A program made the translations under genes and the position numbers. Shown piece by piece: positions 23,901 to 35,947 of a DNA stretch of 64,000 bases (positions are counted from its first letter, which is position 1; the number at the start of each line of letters is the position of its first letter). The DNA comes from Nicotiana tabacum (taxonomy: Eukaryota > Streptophyta > Magnoliopsida > Solanales > Solanaceae). The notes below the pieces were generated by a model, which had not been told where the DNA came from, did not search any database, and saw only the letters and a list, made by a program, of their open reading frames with translations. Where the stretch lies: assembly GCF_000715075.1 (NCBI RefSeq), contig NC_134081.1:69184153-69248152 (forward strand), given 5' to 3'.

Positions 23901-26900
23901 TATGCTCCTTCACAGCGTGTTCCAAAGCACTGGTCCAAGAAGGATGCCCGTGAAGCGACCATACTGAAAGGTATTAAATTTGATGAGCTGATTGCATGTG
24001 ACGTACGTGCTATCTCTATCTTGTCTGCAGTTACGTTAATTTTGTTGATGCACTTGTAGATCCTGAATATCTGGAGTTCCTTGAATTTCTTGCAAAGCCT
24101 GTTGAGAATCTTCCAAGTGCTGAGATACAATTGGAGAGAAAAGAGGCTGAACGAGCTGGTCAGTTAGAACATCTCTAGAACATTTGTCCTACTCTCGTTG
24201 TGCATCAAATGGAGATCTTATTTATCAAAATGAGAGTTGTTGGAGCAAAACATGAAGGTGGAGTGCATGTTGTTTGAAATTGAAGTTCCACTTATTTCTG
24301 TATTTCAGGCTCAGCAAAGGATGCTCCTATAGTTACTCCATTAATGGATTATATACGTCAGAAAAGAGCTGCGAAGAGTGGAGCTCGGGTAGGAAACTTT
24401 CCTGTTTCGAAATTCCTAATGTTGGGATTTTCAAACTTTACTAGCAAAGAACTAGTTGCTGTCTGTTTTTGTCGAGGTGCAGCTTTCTACTTGTAGGTGC
24501 TCCATGCTTTTATCTGTTGTGAAAAAGAGATGGGAAAATATTAATTCTTCCACGTCATTAAACTAGTTTGTGTTTATCTTTGTTGACTGACTTGAGGACG
24601 CGAGCAACCGAGAAAAAAGTTTCATCAGTTGGTCTGAAGTGGATTTTTATATTGGGAACCTCCTCTTTTTCTTTTATCTTTCTGTTTCAGTTATGAGATC
24701 TATGCTCAAAGAATTGAAGAAGCTGTACATATTCCACTTTGAGCTACCTGTTGGTAAATAAGGTTTTGTTATTTGTGGATATTTTACCAGAATGAGCTTC
24801 TAACCTTCCTTATTCACTAAATAAAATGCCCCTGTTAATCTGGCGTTTTTATTAATGAATTCTTTTATATAAGGAACTGAAGTTTTGAGGGTGAATTATG
24901 TACCATTGTGGATGGTATTAATAGATGGTAATTGATGTATAGGGGACAAATAGTTGGAAGAACTAGATATAGTTGAATTGCATCTTGTGGTAAAGATTGT
25001 GTTACGTTCTTGTGAAGCTGATACTTCTTTATACGGGTGTTTTTTGTCCTTCTATATTAAAATATTATTACTTTATCTATAAATGCTTCAGAAGCTGATT
25101 TGAGGACTAATCTTCAGTCTTTTTCTTCTTAAAGTTCCTTCATCAGTCTTCCTTTGCTTACTTTGTATTCATATAGAAGATTCCATTGCATTCTCTACAA
25201 TTTCTCTTTGAATATGGTCTCTTTTGTCTTATTAAAAGAAATTATTGTATCACTATTTTGAGCAACTTCCCCCAAGTAATAAATGACACCAAGTTTATTG
25301 GACTTGGTTTTTGTCAGAGATCTATATCTAATGGAAGATCAACCAAAAGGGTTGGTGGCACATCCTCAAGAACTCCTAGCTCAGCTGCATCTAAACGAGG
25401 CTCTGAAAAGAGGACTTCTACGACCATGGTACATGCTCTTCTTCCCAAACTAATGGCCATGGACTACTGGGGTTAGTCCATGCCTTTTTTATACATGATA
25501 AATTTGCCTTTCTAGTTCAGAGAATATGAAGGCCTTGTCTAAGTGTACCATTCTCTACTCTTGACCTGCTTTCAGTTGTCTCTCATTGTAAAACCTGACC
25601 TGGTTTGATCTATATGCCTGCTTGTACATGAGGATGGTATTGGTCCTTCACCGCTCTTACTCTGCTTTTGCTTTTTGTAGCTTTGCCTTGTAATTGAGCT
25701 TTTCATTGCTAGTTTCCTTGTTCTCTATAACAGCCTGGAAGCATGTTTTATTCAATTTTTGCACCAGATATTTGTTAGTTTGGTCATAAACTTATGCGCG
25801 CGCGCACACACACACACACGCAGATGCACATGTTTAGTTTTTGTCTTTTCATGTTGGGTATTGACCATAAAACTGCTACTTGTTGGGGATTTTTTTGTTT
25901 ATTGACATGTTGTCAGTAACTCTTATCTTAGATTGCTTACGGAATTACCACCTTGTTCTGCAGTATGTTCTACGGGACAGTTCTAAGGCTGGAAATGGTA
26001 AGGACAAATCATACATTCTAGTGCCAAAACGTGATGATCAGCAGCTCTCTGACAAGTCTGGAACCTCTGCTCCTGGATCTGGGATTGATTTAGTGGAAGG
26101 GGAAATTGGTATGTCTTATTTTTTTTTATCGTAGTTCTAACAGATTTACTACAGAATACAGTTGATATTAACATCTTTTTTTGTTTGTTTTGGGGTTGGG
26201 GGTTAGAGGAGCATTTAACAGTCCAAATGCTCTGACTGAATATGACAGATTATCTAACCTCTTTCTTGTAAAAGGAGCATGCATGAAAAAACCCCACCCG
26301 CGCCACCCAACAAGGAAGACCTAAACCAAGCTGAAGAAAGTCTCAACTATTTTGCCATATTGACATGATGAAGTATTAATATTTCAGTGAAAAACAAACT
26401 AATTGAATTGGATAGATGCAGAATGAGGGTAGAATGTTTTGCAATTCTTGAATTGCGTGAGAAGGACCAAAACAAAGTAAGACATCTTCTGGTAAGCACT
26501 TGGTCCCCATGGGCTGTGTTTGTGAGCTAATGCATTTGCCCGTTCAAGTGATTCTTTTTCTATCTAATAGAGGGAGATGTCCTGTGAGGGTGTCTATCAA
26601 TCAAAATGGTGTTTTGACTGAATATGATGGACTAACTAAATTATTTCTGACAAAATAACCCCCCTCCCCAAAACAAAAAAAAAAGGACGGGGGAAAGGAA
26701 GAAAAGAAAACAAAGAGGGTCATTTTCTTTTAGGACCATGGCTCGTTCATTCACTTGCTCATTAACTCGCAGATTCGCCATAAGCGACGAAGGGAGGCTG
26801 GGGAAGGCCGACGACTACATGAGGGGAAAGCTTTCACAGAAGCTTTACCCCTTGCTTTTACAGAGATAGTTACTAAATGACTAGATTCTCCCGGAACGCT

Positions 26901-29900
26901 AGCTTTTGAACCAAGCAGAAGGAATTCCTCTTATTTGACCATGTTGATGTGATGAAACTCAGTAATTGGAAAATGGAAGCAAATTTTCTTTGAACTCCAA
27001 ATTAGTGGTAGAACTTATATATTCTAGATTTTCAACCTTTACTACAGTAAGGGATAAATAAAGTACTTGTAGAGTGCACCGATATATCGGCAGGATACAT
27101 TCATGATTATCCGTACAGGAACCCAAAATTTGTATCCTGAATATCTAGTAGAAGTTTACTTGCTGAATAAAAAGGGAAAAGTAAAGGATAGAGTCAGGGG
27201 ACCAATTTTTTTTTTTGCTAATAGTAGAAAAGTGGAAGCAGATTTAATAGTGTATAACTTTGGTTCCATGGGAAGTCTTTTTCTGTGTGAATTAAAAGTT
27301 CACTTTACATGACTTATTAAAAAATGTTCACTTTTAGGGGCGTTAAATTGTGATGAGAAGAGTATGTTCTATCTTAATATTTTATAGGAATAATTAAACA
27401 TATGGATTTTGTGATGTTAATGACTGCTTATGTTAATGCATTTGAGAGGAATAACAAGTGTAAGGGAGATCACATTTTAAGGAGATTTAGATTAAAGGTA
27501 AAGAAGCTGCACTGCTGGTACTTTTTTTGTTGCTAAAAGCAGTTAGATCAGCGTCATAGCTTTGCTAGTGGAGAACGTGGATGTAGGAAACTTAACAAAA
27601 AACCCAAGGGTGATCTAGCAGGCCGTAGTGTAAGAGTATGAAAGGCAGGGGTGGGGTGGATAAGGAGGTAAAAGTTCTGTGTCTAGACCTCCAAGCTTTT
27701 TATTTGTGTCTTGGAGGTTTTTTTAGGAAAATAAACTACACTAACCTGCCGCGGAGACTTTTGATTTTCTTGAACTATATTTAGTATTTTGCTCAGTCTT
27801 AACAACCAAAGAACTATGACAATCATATATCTTCTTTTCTGTGATCTTTTTCGATCAGTTTAACAAATATGTTGAAAGAAACAAGCATCAATGTGTATAA
27901 AGGTTTGTGTTCCAAAATAAAAAAGACAGGAGAATACTTGTGTGCGCTGGCGGACCTAATACTTATGTACCCGGGTAGCGCCCTCTCTTCTGAGCCCTCT
28001 CTCAATCTTGTTGGGGTACTGCCACAGAAGTAATTCATCATCATTCGGTTAGGATCAACCTAATCTTCCTCCTCCTTGATGTTCAGACTTCAGAGGAAGA
28101 CTCCCCCCCTTATATAAGTCACTTCTTCTATGATGTTAATGCCAAATGATAGCCAGAAAAGGTAGAGGAGTAGGGAACGATAACACATAACCGGCCTGCC
28201 ATATCACAAATATTTGTGCTATGATTAGTTATCTTAGTTTTGGATTTTAGCTTTTTATTGAATTGGTATACGTCATATGAAACCTTTTCTTTGAGTGCTG
28301 TTGTTAACAACAACAACATCCCACACGTGGAGTCTGGGGAGGGCAGTGTGTACGCAGACCTTACCCCTACAGTGTGCAGGTAGAGAGGCTATTTCCGATA
28401 GACTTTCGGCACACTTTGAGTGCTGTTGTTGTATTACAATATAGAATATCTTTACAGTATTTCCGAGAGTCGAGAGAAAAACATACCGGCTTTGTGATTA
28501 CTCTATAAAATTTTATTTGAGATATGTTCGTTGGATAATCAAGCTAAGCCAAAACGCATTTCTCTTTGTTTGTTAGCTAGCTGATCTTGGCCTCGAGTGA
28601 GGATATACTATGCTACATGAGTAGAGATGCAAGCTATTTGACTTTGTTGGACTTGGCTTTTGATTGGATAGATAAAACTTGTGTGAGCTTGGTTTGTGTG
28701 ATATACAGAGAAGCTATAACTGAAACATTCTGTCTTTATCTTTTTGGTAAATCAAAAGAGTTCATTTATACTTCACCGGGATGATATGATATTCACAAAG
28801 GTGTAGTGATCATGTGCATTGAGCCTCCCAAATTATAGCCAACTCTCAATAAAAGCTAGTATTTCCACTTTACACCAAAATTAACAGAAGAAATAGTCCC
28901 TCCTTACCATCTTATATGGTGGTGCTTGATTGGACATATCTAAAGTACCCTTAGATCTTGTTTTCTAAAACATGCCATGGCATTAATTTTTGTGGTTGTA
29001 AGATGTTAATAAGGGGTTAAATGGGAAGTCTACAGTTAAAGAGCTTCTAATTATAGAAAATGTGTCATTCTTTTTTGGAACATGCTATAAAAGAAAGAGT
29101 GCCACATAAATGGAACAAAGGAGTAAAAGATAATATTTTGACCCTCAACAAATGGTTGCTCTAGCCCTTCGAAAGTACTCCTATTTCTTCTCATTCTCAA
29201 GACCCAAAAAAGCAAAAAGGAGCGAGTTTCTATAGCTTCTTTTTCTTTGTATCCACTTATTCAATATCCTTCTCGCCATTGTCTATGCTGATGTGAAAAA
29301 GGAGCGAGTTTCTACAGCTTCTTTTTCTTTGTATCCACTTATTCAATATCCTTCTCGCCATTGTCTTTGTTGATGTCCGGGGAAGTTCCCATTGAAGGTT
29401 GACCGCTGCAATCATCAAGGACCATAGTTCAGAAGTAAAACTATAGTGCAATAAAAGGTGGCCCACATAGAATTCCTTTTGTTATTTCACAGTACTGACA
29501 TCATTCCCAAGATTTGGTATCATTTGGACGTACAACTTGAATCCTTTATGCATTTGACTATTTCTTTGTAACTAAAAGTTTTATTCTCTTAAAACATGGA
29601 CAACTCTTAGAAAAACCCCGAATGCAAAAATGGGTCTTTGTCCTTTCACCTAAAAGGCGGGGCCAAGGTAGTACTTTATGGGAAGAGTCGTTCTGTTGCA
29701 TGAAAAAATTCTGGGTCATAGCTAGCTGCTGTTTGTATTTTTCATTCAAAAAAGAGATTAATGGATAATTTTCTATGTTTTTGTCAACTTAATATACTTA
29801 TCAAGAAAAGTTTTTATCAAAATTTTCTGATGGATGTACACAAGTAGGAGACCCAAGTCTAAGTTGAGAAGAGAAAGGATATCTTGATATAGTTACTAAT

Positions 29901-32900
29901 TGCACTGCATATCTTATGTCTTTTCTATCTTATAAGCCAACCTGGTGTCTTGGATGCTTATCACTTGGTTGGAGGTTAGAGTGTGAAGTTTGGTTGATTT
30001 ATTGTCTATTTGATTGTTGTAGAGATATTTTACTTGCATAAGGTCTTGTGCTTTCATCATTTAATTGTGGAGATGATCAGAATATCCTCCCCTGGAGTCC
30101 GAAACCAAAATATTGTAAATTTTGACTCAAGAGACAAAAATAGGTGAAAAAAAGGTATAGCGCATGTAATATATGCGCTATACTCAGTATTTACAGCCAT
30201 AATAATTGACTGCATAGCGCATCAATTATATGTATAAACATACCCAACCCCCACCTTCTTCAAAATCTTTTTCTTCATCTTCCCAAGAAATTCCAAGTAT
30301 CTTTCTTTTCCTATAAATACCCACAAACCACATTGCTTTTTCTTTACACTTCCATTCTTGATTCTTCTCTATTTTCTTGCATGTTCTTCTACCTTCTTTT
30401 ATTATTATTATACTTTGTCAAGTGAAGAAAAAAGAAAAGAATGGATTTTTATGCATCTTCTTCAACAGTTTCATCTGAGTAACCCTATGTTCTAGCTGTG
30501 GATGACAATCTTGTTGATTGTAAATTGTCGAGAGATTACTCAAGTGCGGGCTTGATTTTTTTTAATGAGTGAAGCACGTGAAAATTCTTTTTGATATTGA
30601 ATGGCGGTGGTACTGAATTCAGTACCTCACTCCTCGCTCTGCTCTGATAGTATATTGAAGTGTGTGACTTGAGATGTTAGAAAGAAACACACTTTTATTT
30701 ACTTAATTATATCTTCAACATCACAATGAGTTGATATTTCGTATTTTTCAATTTGATTATCTTATTCTCTATCTATATATAAATTCTTGAATGTTTCTCA
30801 AGCTGCATTATTAAAATTAAATTCCTCCATCCAAATACCCACCCCTCTGAATTCAATGTATTGAAATGGGTGCAAAAGTACTACTATTAGCAGTTTTTTA
30901 ACTTTACATATGTTAAGTTAGCATTATTATCACATAATAGTAGTAGGTGCAATGTAATTCAAGAACCACTGATTTAAGTTCTGGATCTTCTCAGGACATT
31001 ATTCTCCCCCTCTAATTCCGATGGAACGGCAGTTAAAGAAAAATAACAAGAAAAGATTATTTTGGGGTTGGGGGTTTTGGGGGAAGATAAACGTGTATGA
31101 AAAGTAAAATGACACCATCTTATTAAAGTCAACCTTCAACTTTTATGAATACGTGATCACAAATATCTTTCCGAATCCTTTTATGCAGACTTTTAGACTC
31201 AAACTTATGTCATTCTCATTACAGTACAGGGAAATAGAAGCTCTTTGTACATAGCGCATATAATTGATGCACTATGCAGTCAATTATTATGGCTGCAAAT
31301 ACTGAGTATAGCGCATATATTACATGTGCTACACCTTAACGGGGTAACTGACCGTTAAGGTATAGCGCATGTTTTAGATGCGTTATATATAATATGGTCC
31401 TCAACATTTTTTTCCACCTATTTTTGTCTCGAGTCAAAATTTACAATATTTTAGTTCCGGACTCGGTGTCTTTTCTATCTTATAAGCCAACCTGGTGTCT
31501 TGGATGCTTATCACTTGGTTGGAGTTTAGAGTGTGAAGTTTGGTTGAATTATTGTCTATTTGATTGTTGTAGAGATATTTTACTTGCATAGGGTCTTGTG
31601 CTTTCATCATTTAGTTTTGGAGATAATCAGAATGTCCTCCCCTGCACCATTCTTGTCATTGTTACTTGTACAAGTTACATTTTGTTTAAAGTACCTATAA
31701 TGCTGTCTAATCTTTTTCAGGTCGTTCTGTAACTGCTGATAGTGGGAAGAAGAAAATCCTGCTCTTGAAGGGGAAGGAAAAAGAAGGTCCTAATGTAAGT
31801 TTTACTTCTTTAGTAGCAGGAGGAGTGAGCTTTTATTTTTTTAACTATCTTTTGGAGGGTCCTTGTGTGTGTGTGTGTGTGTGGGGGGGGGGGGGGTGGA
31901 AAGAGAAGGGAACATTGAAGGGCCTTGACACTCTTTTGCCTCTCTATACCAAGGGAGAACAGTTTCCATTTTATTGGTAAAGCGAACTGAGACAAAAGAT
32001 ATTAGATCTTTCGAAGATTTTTTAGACCTATTGCTAATACCATTTGGCTTGAATGAATGAAGTCATCTGCTGTGTCGTTGCTCATATTCTTTGTTACCAA
32101 CAAATTTGAACCGGCTATGATCGATATGTTCATAGAATTTGCTGTAACCTCTTGCTATATAGTATCTTTTTGTAACCTCTTTTGCCTCTCTATACCAAGG
32201 GTAAAATGATAGCATGTGCAGAACAGTTTCCGTTTTATTGGTAAAGCGACCGAGACAAAAGATACTAGATCTTTCGAAGATTTTTTAGACCTATTGCTAA
32301 TACCATTTAGCTTGAATGAATGAAGTCATCTGCTGTGTCGTTGCTCTTATTCTTTGTTACCAACAATTTTTGAACCGGCTATGATCGATATGTTCATAGA
32401 ATTTGCTGTAACCTCTTCCTATATGGATTTAATTGCTTCATTTTTGAGGTGACAAAATCTAAGAGTAGATCGCTTTCCCGTTGGGTGACTGTAATATAGT
32501 AATCTATTTTTTTTTTTGGAAACTGGTAACTTATCTATATTTCATATGTAGCAAAACAGTACGTAGGTAGTACTGAAACCATATTAATATAGTAATCTAT
32601 TTATTACCAAATTATATGGATTACCCTGACAGAGAAAAGGTGCCTTTGACGTGGTATTGTTCCCTGGAAGATGAAATACTTGGTGTAAACTTCTATATTA
32701 AGTAAAAAAGACAAAGTGATGTTCAAGACATTGTACTATATCTTTTATGGGTTTACTTGCCTGAATGAGAAAGTCTGGAGGCATGACATTCTAAAGCTTC
32801 TGGATTTTGATGTGATTATCAGATTCTGCAAGCTGTGGTTCCCCTGTTAGAGAGGATTATTGCCTCTACATAGTTGTTTAATGATGTTTATTTTCACTTG

Positions 32901-34094
32901 CAACTTTGTGTTACAAGGTATAACACATCAATATTTTCTCAGGTTATACTTTCAGTTCGAATTTGTCTGCCATCTGGGACATAGTCTTGTTTCTCTTAAC
33001 TGTGTAGGTTTCTGGTGGTTCATTAGCTCAACAGAATGTGGCATCTACTCTCAAGAATTCACCTAGTTCATCTGCTCCAAAACAGAACCAGCGCCAAGAG
33101 GCAAGTGGCAAGATCATCAGAAGTATTCTTCTCAAGGATGCTCGGCAGAATCAATCAGCATCTCAGTCAGAGCTTCAAATACAGGATAAGGACAAGAGAC
33201 CTCCTCGGCCACCAAGTATGCAGTTGTTTCAGAAGGATACTAGTGGAGCTAATGAGGATAAGGTCGCTGGAAATGACTTGCATGTTGTCCACATTGAGAA
33301 GCAAGAAAGACGTTCTAGGAATAGAGATAGGCCTGATCGTGGTGTTTGGGCTCCTCTTCGCCGTGCTGATAGTTCACAGGCCAGTAATGAACAATCTTCC
33401 CAAGTGCGAGATTTTGTTGAAGGTTGGTTCACTTGTATCACTAATAACTAGTTTTGCCCTTTTTCCAGATGGATACATTCTCAAAATCTTCTGATTGGAA
33501 AATAAACTCTTATGATTTCAAAGGAGTGTATGCGTCTTACCTCGTAATTGTAGCTAAATATTTCACTGTATGTAAGATTACCTTTAGTTCAGTTTTTTCT
33601 CTTGAAATCGTACTCTTTTTTTCTGGGGGTCAAGGAGAAGCGAAAAATGATGTACCAAGCGCGCACGGCTGTGAGTTCAGACTGATTCGAAGTGGGCGTA
33701 ATTCTCATTCTTCTGCTGATAATGGATAGTTTTGTTTTTAGGCCATGAGATGATTGTGCTGAGTTCTACATGAATACTATGCTTAATTTTTTCTTGTCTC
33801 GTAGCTATTGGTTCTTTTGTGGTTACTTCAAAAGTTTCTGATGAATCTAGGTAACTATAAACATGGTAGTCGTCGTGGTTTGAGGGATGCAGATGGACCT
33901 TCTGTTGGGGAAGGAAAACCCGTGAGAAGGGGAGGTACTTCTGCCTACAATTCTCTTGAGGTCTGGTTTCTTTTTAAAGTCTTATTTTGTACTTATCTCT
34001 GCTTTTACTATGTACATTTACTAATGTGCTTGCATGGACTATGATGTAAATGCAGAAACAAGTGTGGGTTCAAAAGTCAAGTTCTGGTTCTTAG
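20993..34094 (+). CDS. UPF3: UPF3, nonsense-mediated mRNA decay factor (12 coding exons)
   Basis: UPF3 bridges UPF2/UPF1 and the exon junction complex to trigger decay of mRNAs with early stops; it shuttles between nucleus and cytoplasm. Exons: 20993-21126, 23515-23621, 23875-23970, 24060-24158, 24309-24388, 25318-25428, 25964-26108, 31721-31794, 33008-33422, 33635-33724, 33851-33960, 34056-34094. Phases agree throughout and give 1500 nt, 499 residues. The Smg4/UPF3 RNP-like domain is residues about 5-150 (VVVRHLPPTLSQ, YNWFTFRPGK, YSRAYIDF, GHVFVNEKG, IVEYAPSQRVPK, EYLEFLEFL). A DSGKKKILLLK block is in exon 8. The probable exon-junction-binding motif RNRDRPDRGVWAPLRR lies at about 386-401, and the C-terminus is EKQVWVQKSSSGS. 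The start was chosen for MKNRRTKVVVRHLPP, matching plant UPF3. All introns are GT-AG except intron 10, where the expected donor reads GA; an upstream GT would give 481 residues. Intron 7 is 5.6 kb because of insertions. Confidence 0.93.
21799..22262 (+). repeat. 231-bp tandem duplication in UPF3 intron 1
   Basis: Copies 21799-22029 and 22032-22262 are almost identical (one clear difference, ttataaaat versus ttatgaaat), so the event is recent. The unit contains a tRNA-SINE-like head (gtgggcaccggtgtt... ggttcaagcc). Confidence 0.9.
22268..22476 (+). mobile_element. tRNA-derived SINE in UPF3 intron 1
   Basis: It has an A-box-like gggtgtaacctagtggtcaa, a B-box-like agggttcaaaa and the body motifs of a Solanaceae SINE (aaacactaggtgatttctt, atctgcctaagcctt, gtcgaggtgtgtgcaa), then an A-rich tail. 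RNA polymerase III promoter parts are visible but the copy is diverged. Confidence 0.8.
22630..22840 (+). mobile_element. Second, older copy of the same SINE family
   Basis: The order of motifs is the same (gtgtagcctccatgaagt, gggttcgaattt, catctgcctaagccttgat, aatcgaggtgcacaag, cagttataaaaaa) with more differences than the copy at 22268. Confidence 0.7.
25795..25821 (+). repeat. CG/CA dinucleotide microsatellite
   Basis: A short run of gc repeats passes into a ca run inside intron 6. Confidence 0.9.
26109..29215. other. UPF3 intron 7, first part, mostly unassigned
   Basis: Apart from the SINE at 28306-28413, no gene or known element was recognised. A GC-richer island at 26690-26900 and a frame at 27103-27312 (MIIRTGTQNLYPEYLVEVY) stand out in composition but show no family I can name. 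Confidence 0.5.
28306..28413 (-). mobile_element. TS-type SINE 3' fragment with 17-bp target duplication
   Basis: The minus-strand copy carries the Solanaceae motif ggtaaggtctgcgtacac and a TTG-repeat tail (seen as aacaacaacaac at the left). The direct repeat ctttgagtgctgttgtt at 28289-28305 and 28414-28430 is its target-site duplication, proving insertion as a 5'-truncated unit of about 108 bp. Confidence 0.85.
29216..29379 (+). repeat. 82-bp tandem duplication in UPF3 intron 7
   Basis: The two copies of the segment beginning aaaaggagcgagtttcta lie 82 bp apart, with only a few differences. Confidence 0.9.
29917..30094 (+). repeat. 178-bp direct repeat, left copy
   Basis: It matches 31467-31644 over its full 178 bp with about eight differences. 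It ends (cctcccctg) exactly where the TIR element begins. Confidence 0.9.
30095..31466 (+). mobile_element. TIR element with captured response-regulator fragment
   Basis: The 1372-bp unit starts GAGTCCGAAACC and ends with its inverted match. Inverted repeats of about 150-200 bp share the blocks aaaatattgtaaattttgac, gacaaaaataggtg, tgtaatatatgcgctatact and ataataattgactgcatag. No transposase is present. The middle (about 30250-30620) looks like a host gene 5' end, described separately. The class is probably a Mutator-like, Pack-MULE-type element. It sits in UPF3 intron 7 in the sense direction. Confidence 0.75.
30312..30625 (+). pseudogene. Captured 5' part of a type-A response regulator gene
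   Basis: A TATA box (tataaatac, 30312-30320), a CT-rich leader and an ATG at 30441 precede the frame MDFYASSSTVSSE, a stop, then PYVLAVDDNLVDCKLSRDY. The 'YVLAVDD-LVD-K' block is the start of the receiver domain of plant type-A cytokinin response regulators, including the acidic pair DD. A further ENG-like segment near 30600 may be the next receiver piece. The phospho-acceptor Asp region is not found. The stop and the loss of the downstream domain make this a non-functional fragment. Confidence 0.65.
31467..31644 (+). repeat. 178-bp direct repeat, right copy
   Basis: Partner of 29917-30094. It begins tgtcttttctatc immediately after the TIR element and ends cctcccctg. Confidence 0.9.
31863..31898 (+). 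repeat. TG run followed by poly-G
   Basis: A (tg)n run passes into about 14 G in intron 8. Confidence 0.9.
31934..32424 (+). repeat. About 245-bp tandem duplication in UPF3 intron 8
   Basis: Copies at about 31934-32174 and 32180-32424 share tgcctctctataccaaggg at the start and tttgctgtaacctctt at the end. They differ by a small insertion (aaaatgatagcatgtgc) and scattered changes. Confidence 0.85.
33671..33729 (+). promoter_or_regulatory. UPF3 exon 10 donor region: GA at 33725, alternative GT at 33671
   Basis: Homology predicts exon 10 to end after 33724 (ADN-G), but the next bases are GA. Read-through gives GGA TAG and a 451-residue product. A canonical GTGAGT at 33671, in the same phase, would remove 18 residues and rejoin exon 11 in frame. 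Confidence 0.7.
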
Positions 34095-35335
34095 TTATGT
34101 TATTTAATGGTAAGTTTCGTGGTCCATGTGGTGTTTACTTTGTGTTTACTTGAATTTTCTTCTTCCACAGACATATTCGGCAAAGGAAGTGAATGCATGA
34201 CACCCACCACTACACATTCCTAAATAGCTGACACCTTAAAATATAAGGTTAACAGAGGGATTAGGTATTATGATATTTACTTCTTTTAATTTGATGGTTG
34301 GAAAGCCTGGGACCATCTCTTTGGGGGTAAGTGCAGTCTATTAGGTTAAGCATGCAATTTCATTTTGTTGGAACACACAAAGGCGCAGTTTATGTTCATC
34401 CATAGGCAACAATATGTGTGAGGAGTGATGGATGTGTCCTGGATTATAATGCAGTTTGAGGCTTTGTCTAAAGCAGCTCAGGGTAATGGAATTTACTGGC
34501 CCATTTTTCTTGTATCCATCAGTAACTAGTGTCAGGGTTGAAAACTGACACTTTTCCCCGTTACATTTGGTTTCCTTTGTACTTTTATACATTTTGTTGG
34601 TGTTGGCCTAACTGGCATTAACATATCTGCCACCAATATTTTTAAAAACAATAAAGTGCAAAAACTGACAAGGCCAGGTGGGGGTTTAAGTGAGAAGTGG
34701 CAAAGCACACAGATGAATTGCACAATTCACCAGAACTACAGAAAAAAATGTCTTTAGTACCAATAACATTAAATTGCCATTAAATTCAGTTATTTCGAGC
34801 ATCCATTACACAAAAACTACAATACTAATACAATAATTCAAAGTAAACCAATAAAATTTCAACAAGAACAGTGAAAGATAACTTCAATGGCAGAGTGAAT
34901 TTTTCAAATTTAATCAAACGTCATTAAAAGAATTAATTTTCATTTGTAATATTCAATATCATATATAATCGTAATTGCTTTAATAATTGTACCAAGAGAG
35001 TAGAAGGGAGAAGCAAGAGAGAAACCCAGAAACTGAAGTATAAGAAGATGACTCCCTATCCTAGAAGTAACAGAAAAAGAGACATTGTTTGAAGAACAAG
35101 AAGAAGGAAGAAGCAAATCAAAAGAAGCAGAGAAACGTAAGTAGTAGAAGAATAAGTGTTAGCAAACTCGAGAAAGATGAAGCAGACAGGATCACCGAAG
35201 AGACTTGATGAAGTTTAAGTGGAAAAGAATCCTATTTCTCAAACAGCAAATCTGTTATTTTTCATCTTTAGCTGAATTCAAAGAAGCGAGTGCTTCTTAT
35301 AGGGATTTTTTTATAAGGGTCTTATAGAGAGTTGA

Positions 35336-35402
35336 GCTAAATGAAGAAGTGAGGATTCATATAGTCGATCCCAACTTGTTTGGGACTGAGCATAGTTGTT
35401 GG
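35336..35402 (+). mobile_element. SINE 3' end fragment (Au/TS-like)
   Basis: The segment 'cccaacttgtttgggactga' followed by gcatagttgttgg is the conserved 3' end of a widespread Solanaceae SINE. The 5' part is missing. Confidence 0.65.
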
Positions 35403-35947
35403 TCTTATAGAATTACTTAGCACCTCACTATGTGTAGTGTGTGCTTCATAAAGTTAAGTGCATTGTTTCTCCCATGAGGCGATGACCCCTCTTTGCATCT
35501 TTCGTCGTTTTAAGCAATAAAATGATGGTTTCTAATAACACTGTTTGCGTCATGCTTTCTCATTGACTCTTGACGGTTATGCATTTCCCTTATGGCTGAA
35601 AAGAAATAGTTGGATTCCAGACTAGGCTCATTGGTGGGTTTTATCAAATATAAATATAAGATGCCCTTGTTTGAAAAGTTGAGTGTTTCTTGTCTTGGTT
35701 ACTCCAATAGTCACCAAAAATGTCAGTATTGCAATTTTGTATATTTTCTTCGCATATCTCCGTCTTTCTATTCCTCCATGCCACTTGGTTTGATTTAGGT
35801 ACCTAGATCTTATTGGCAAGTTTAACAAGGCAAAACTGCCATCCACCCCCACCCCCACAAAGGGAAAAAAAACTCATGGGCAGGGACAGGACCTAGTTGG
35901 GGGAAGAGAGAGAAAGATGGCTGCACTTGTTTTGAAAATGAACACCG

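Noticed and set aside
26690..27312. Possible organelle-derived insert (GC-richer island and MIIRTGTQNLYPEYL frame)
   Set aside because: The composition differs from its surroundings, but I could not match it to any plastid or mitochondrial gene.
33036..33494. Alternative frames over UPF3 exon 9
   Set aside because: They overlap the true exon, whose frame is fixed by homology and by splice phase.
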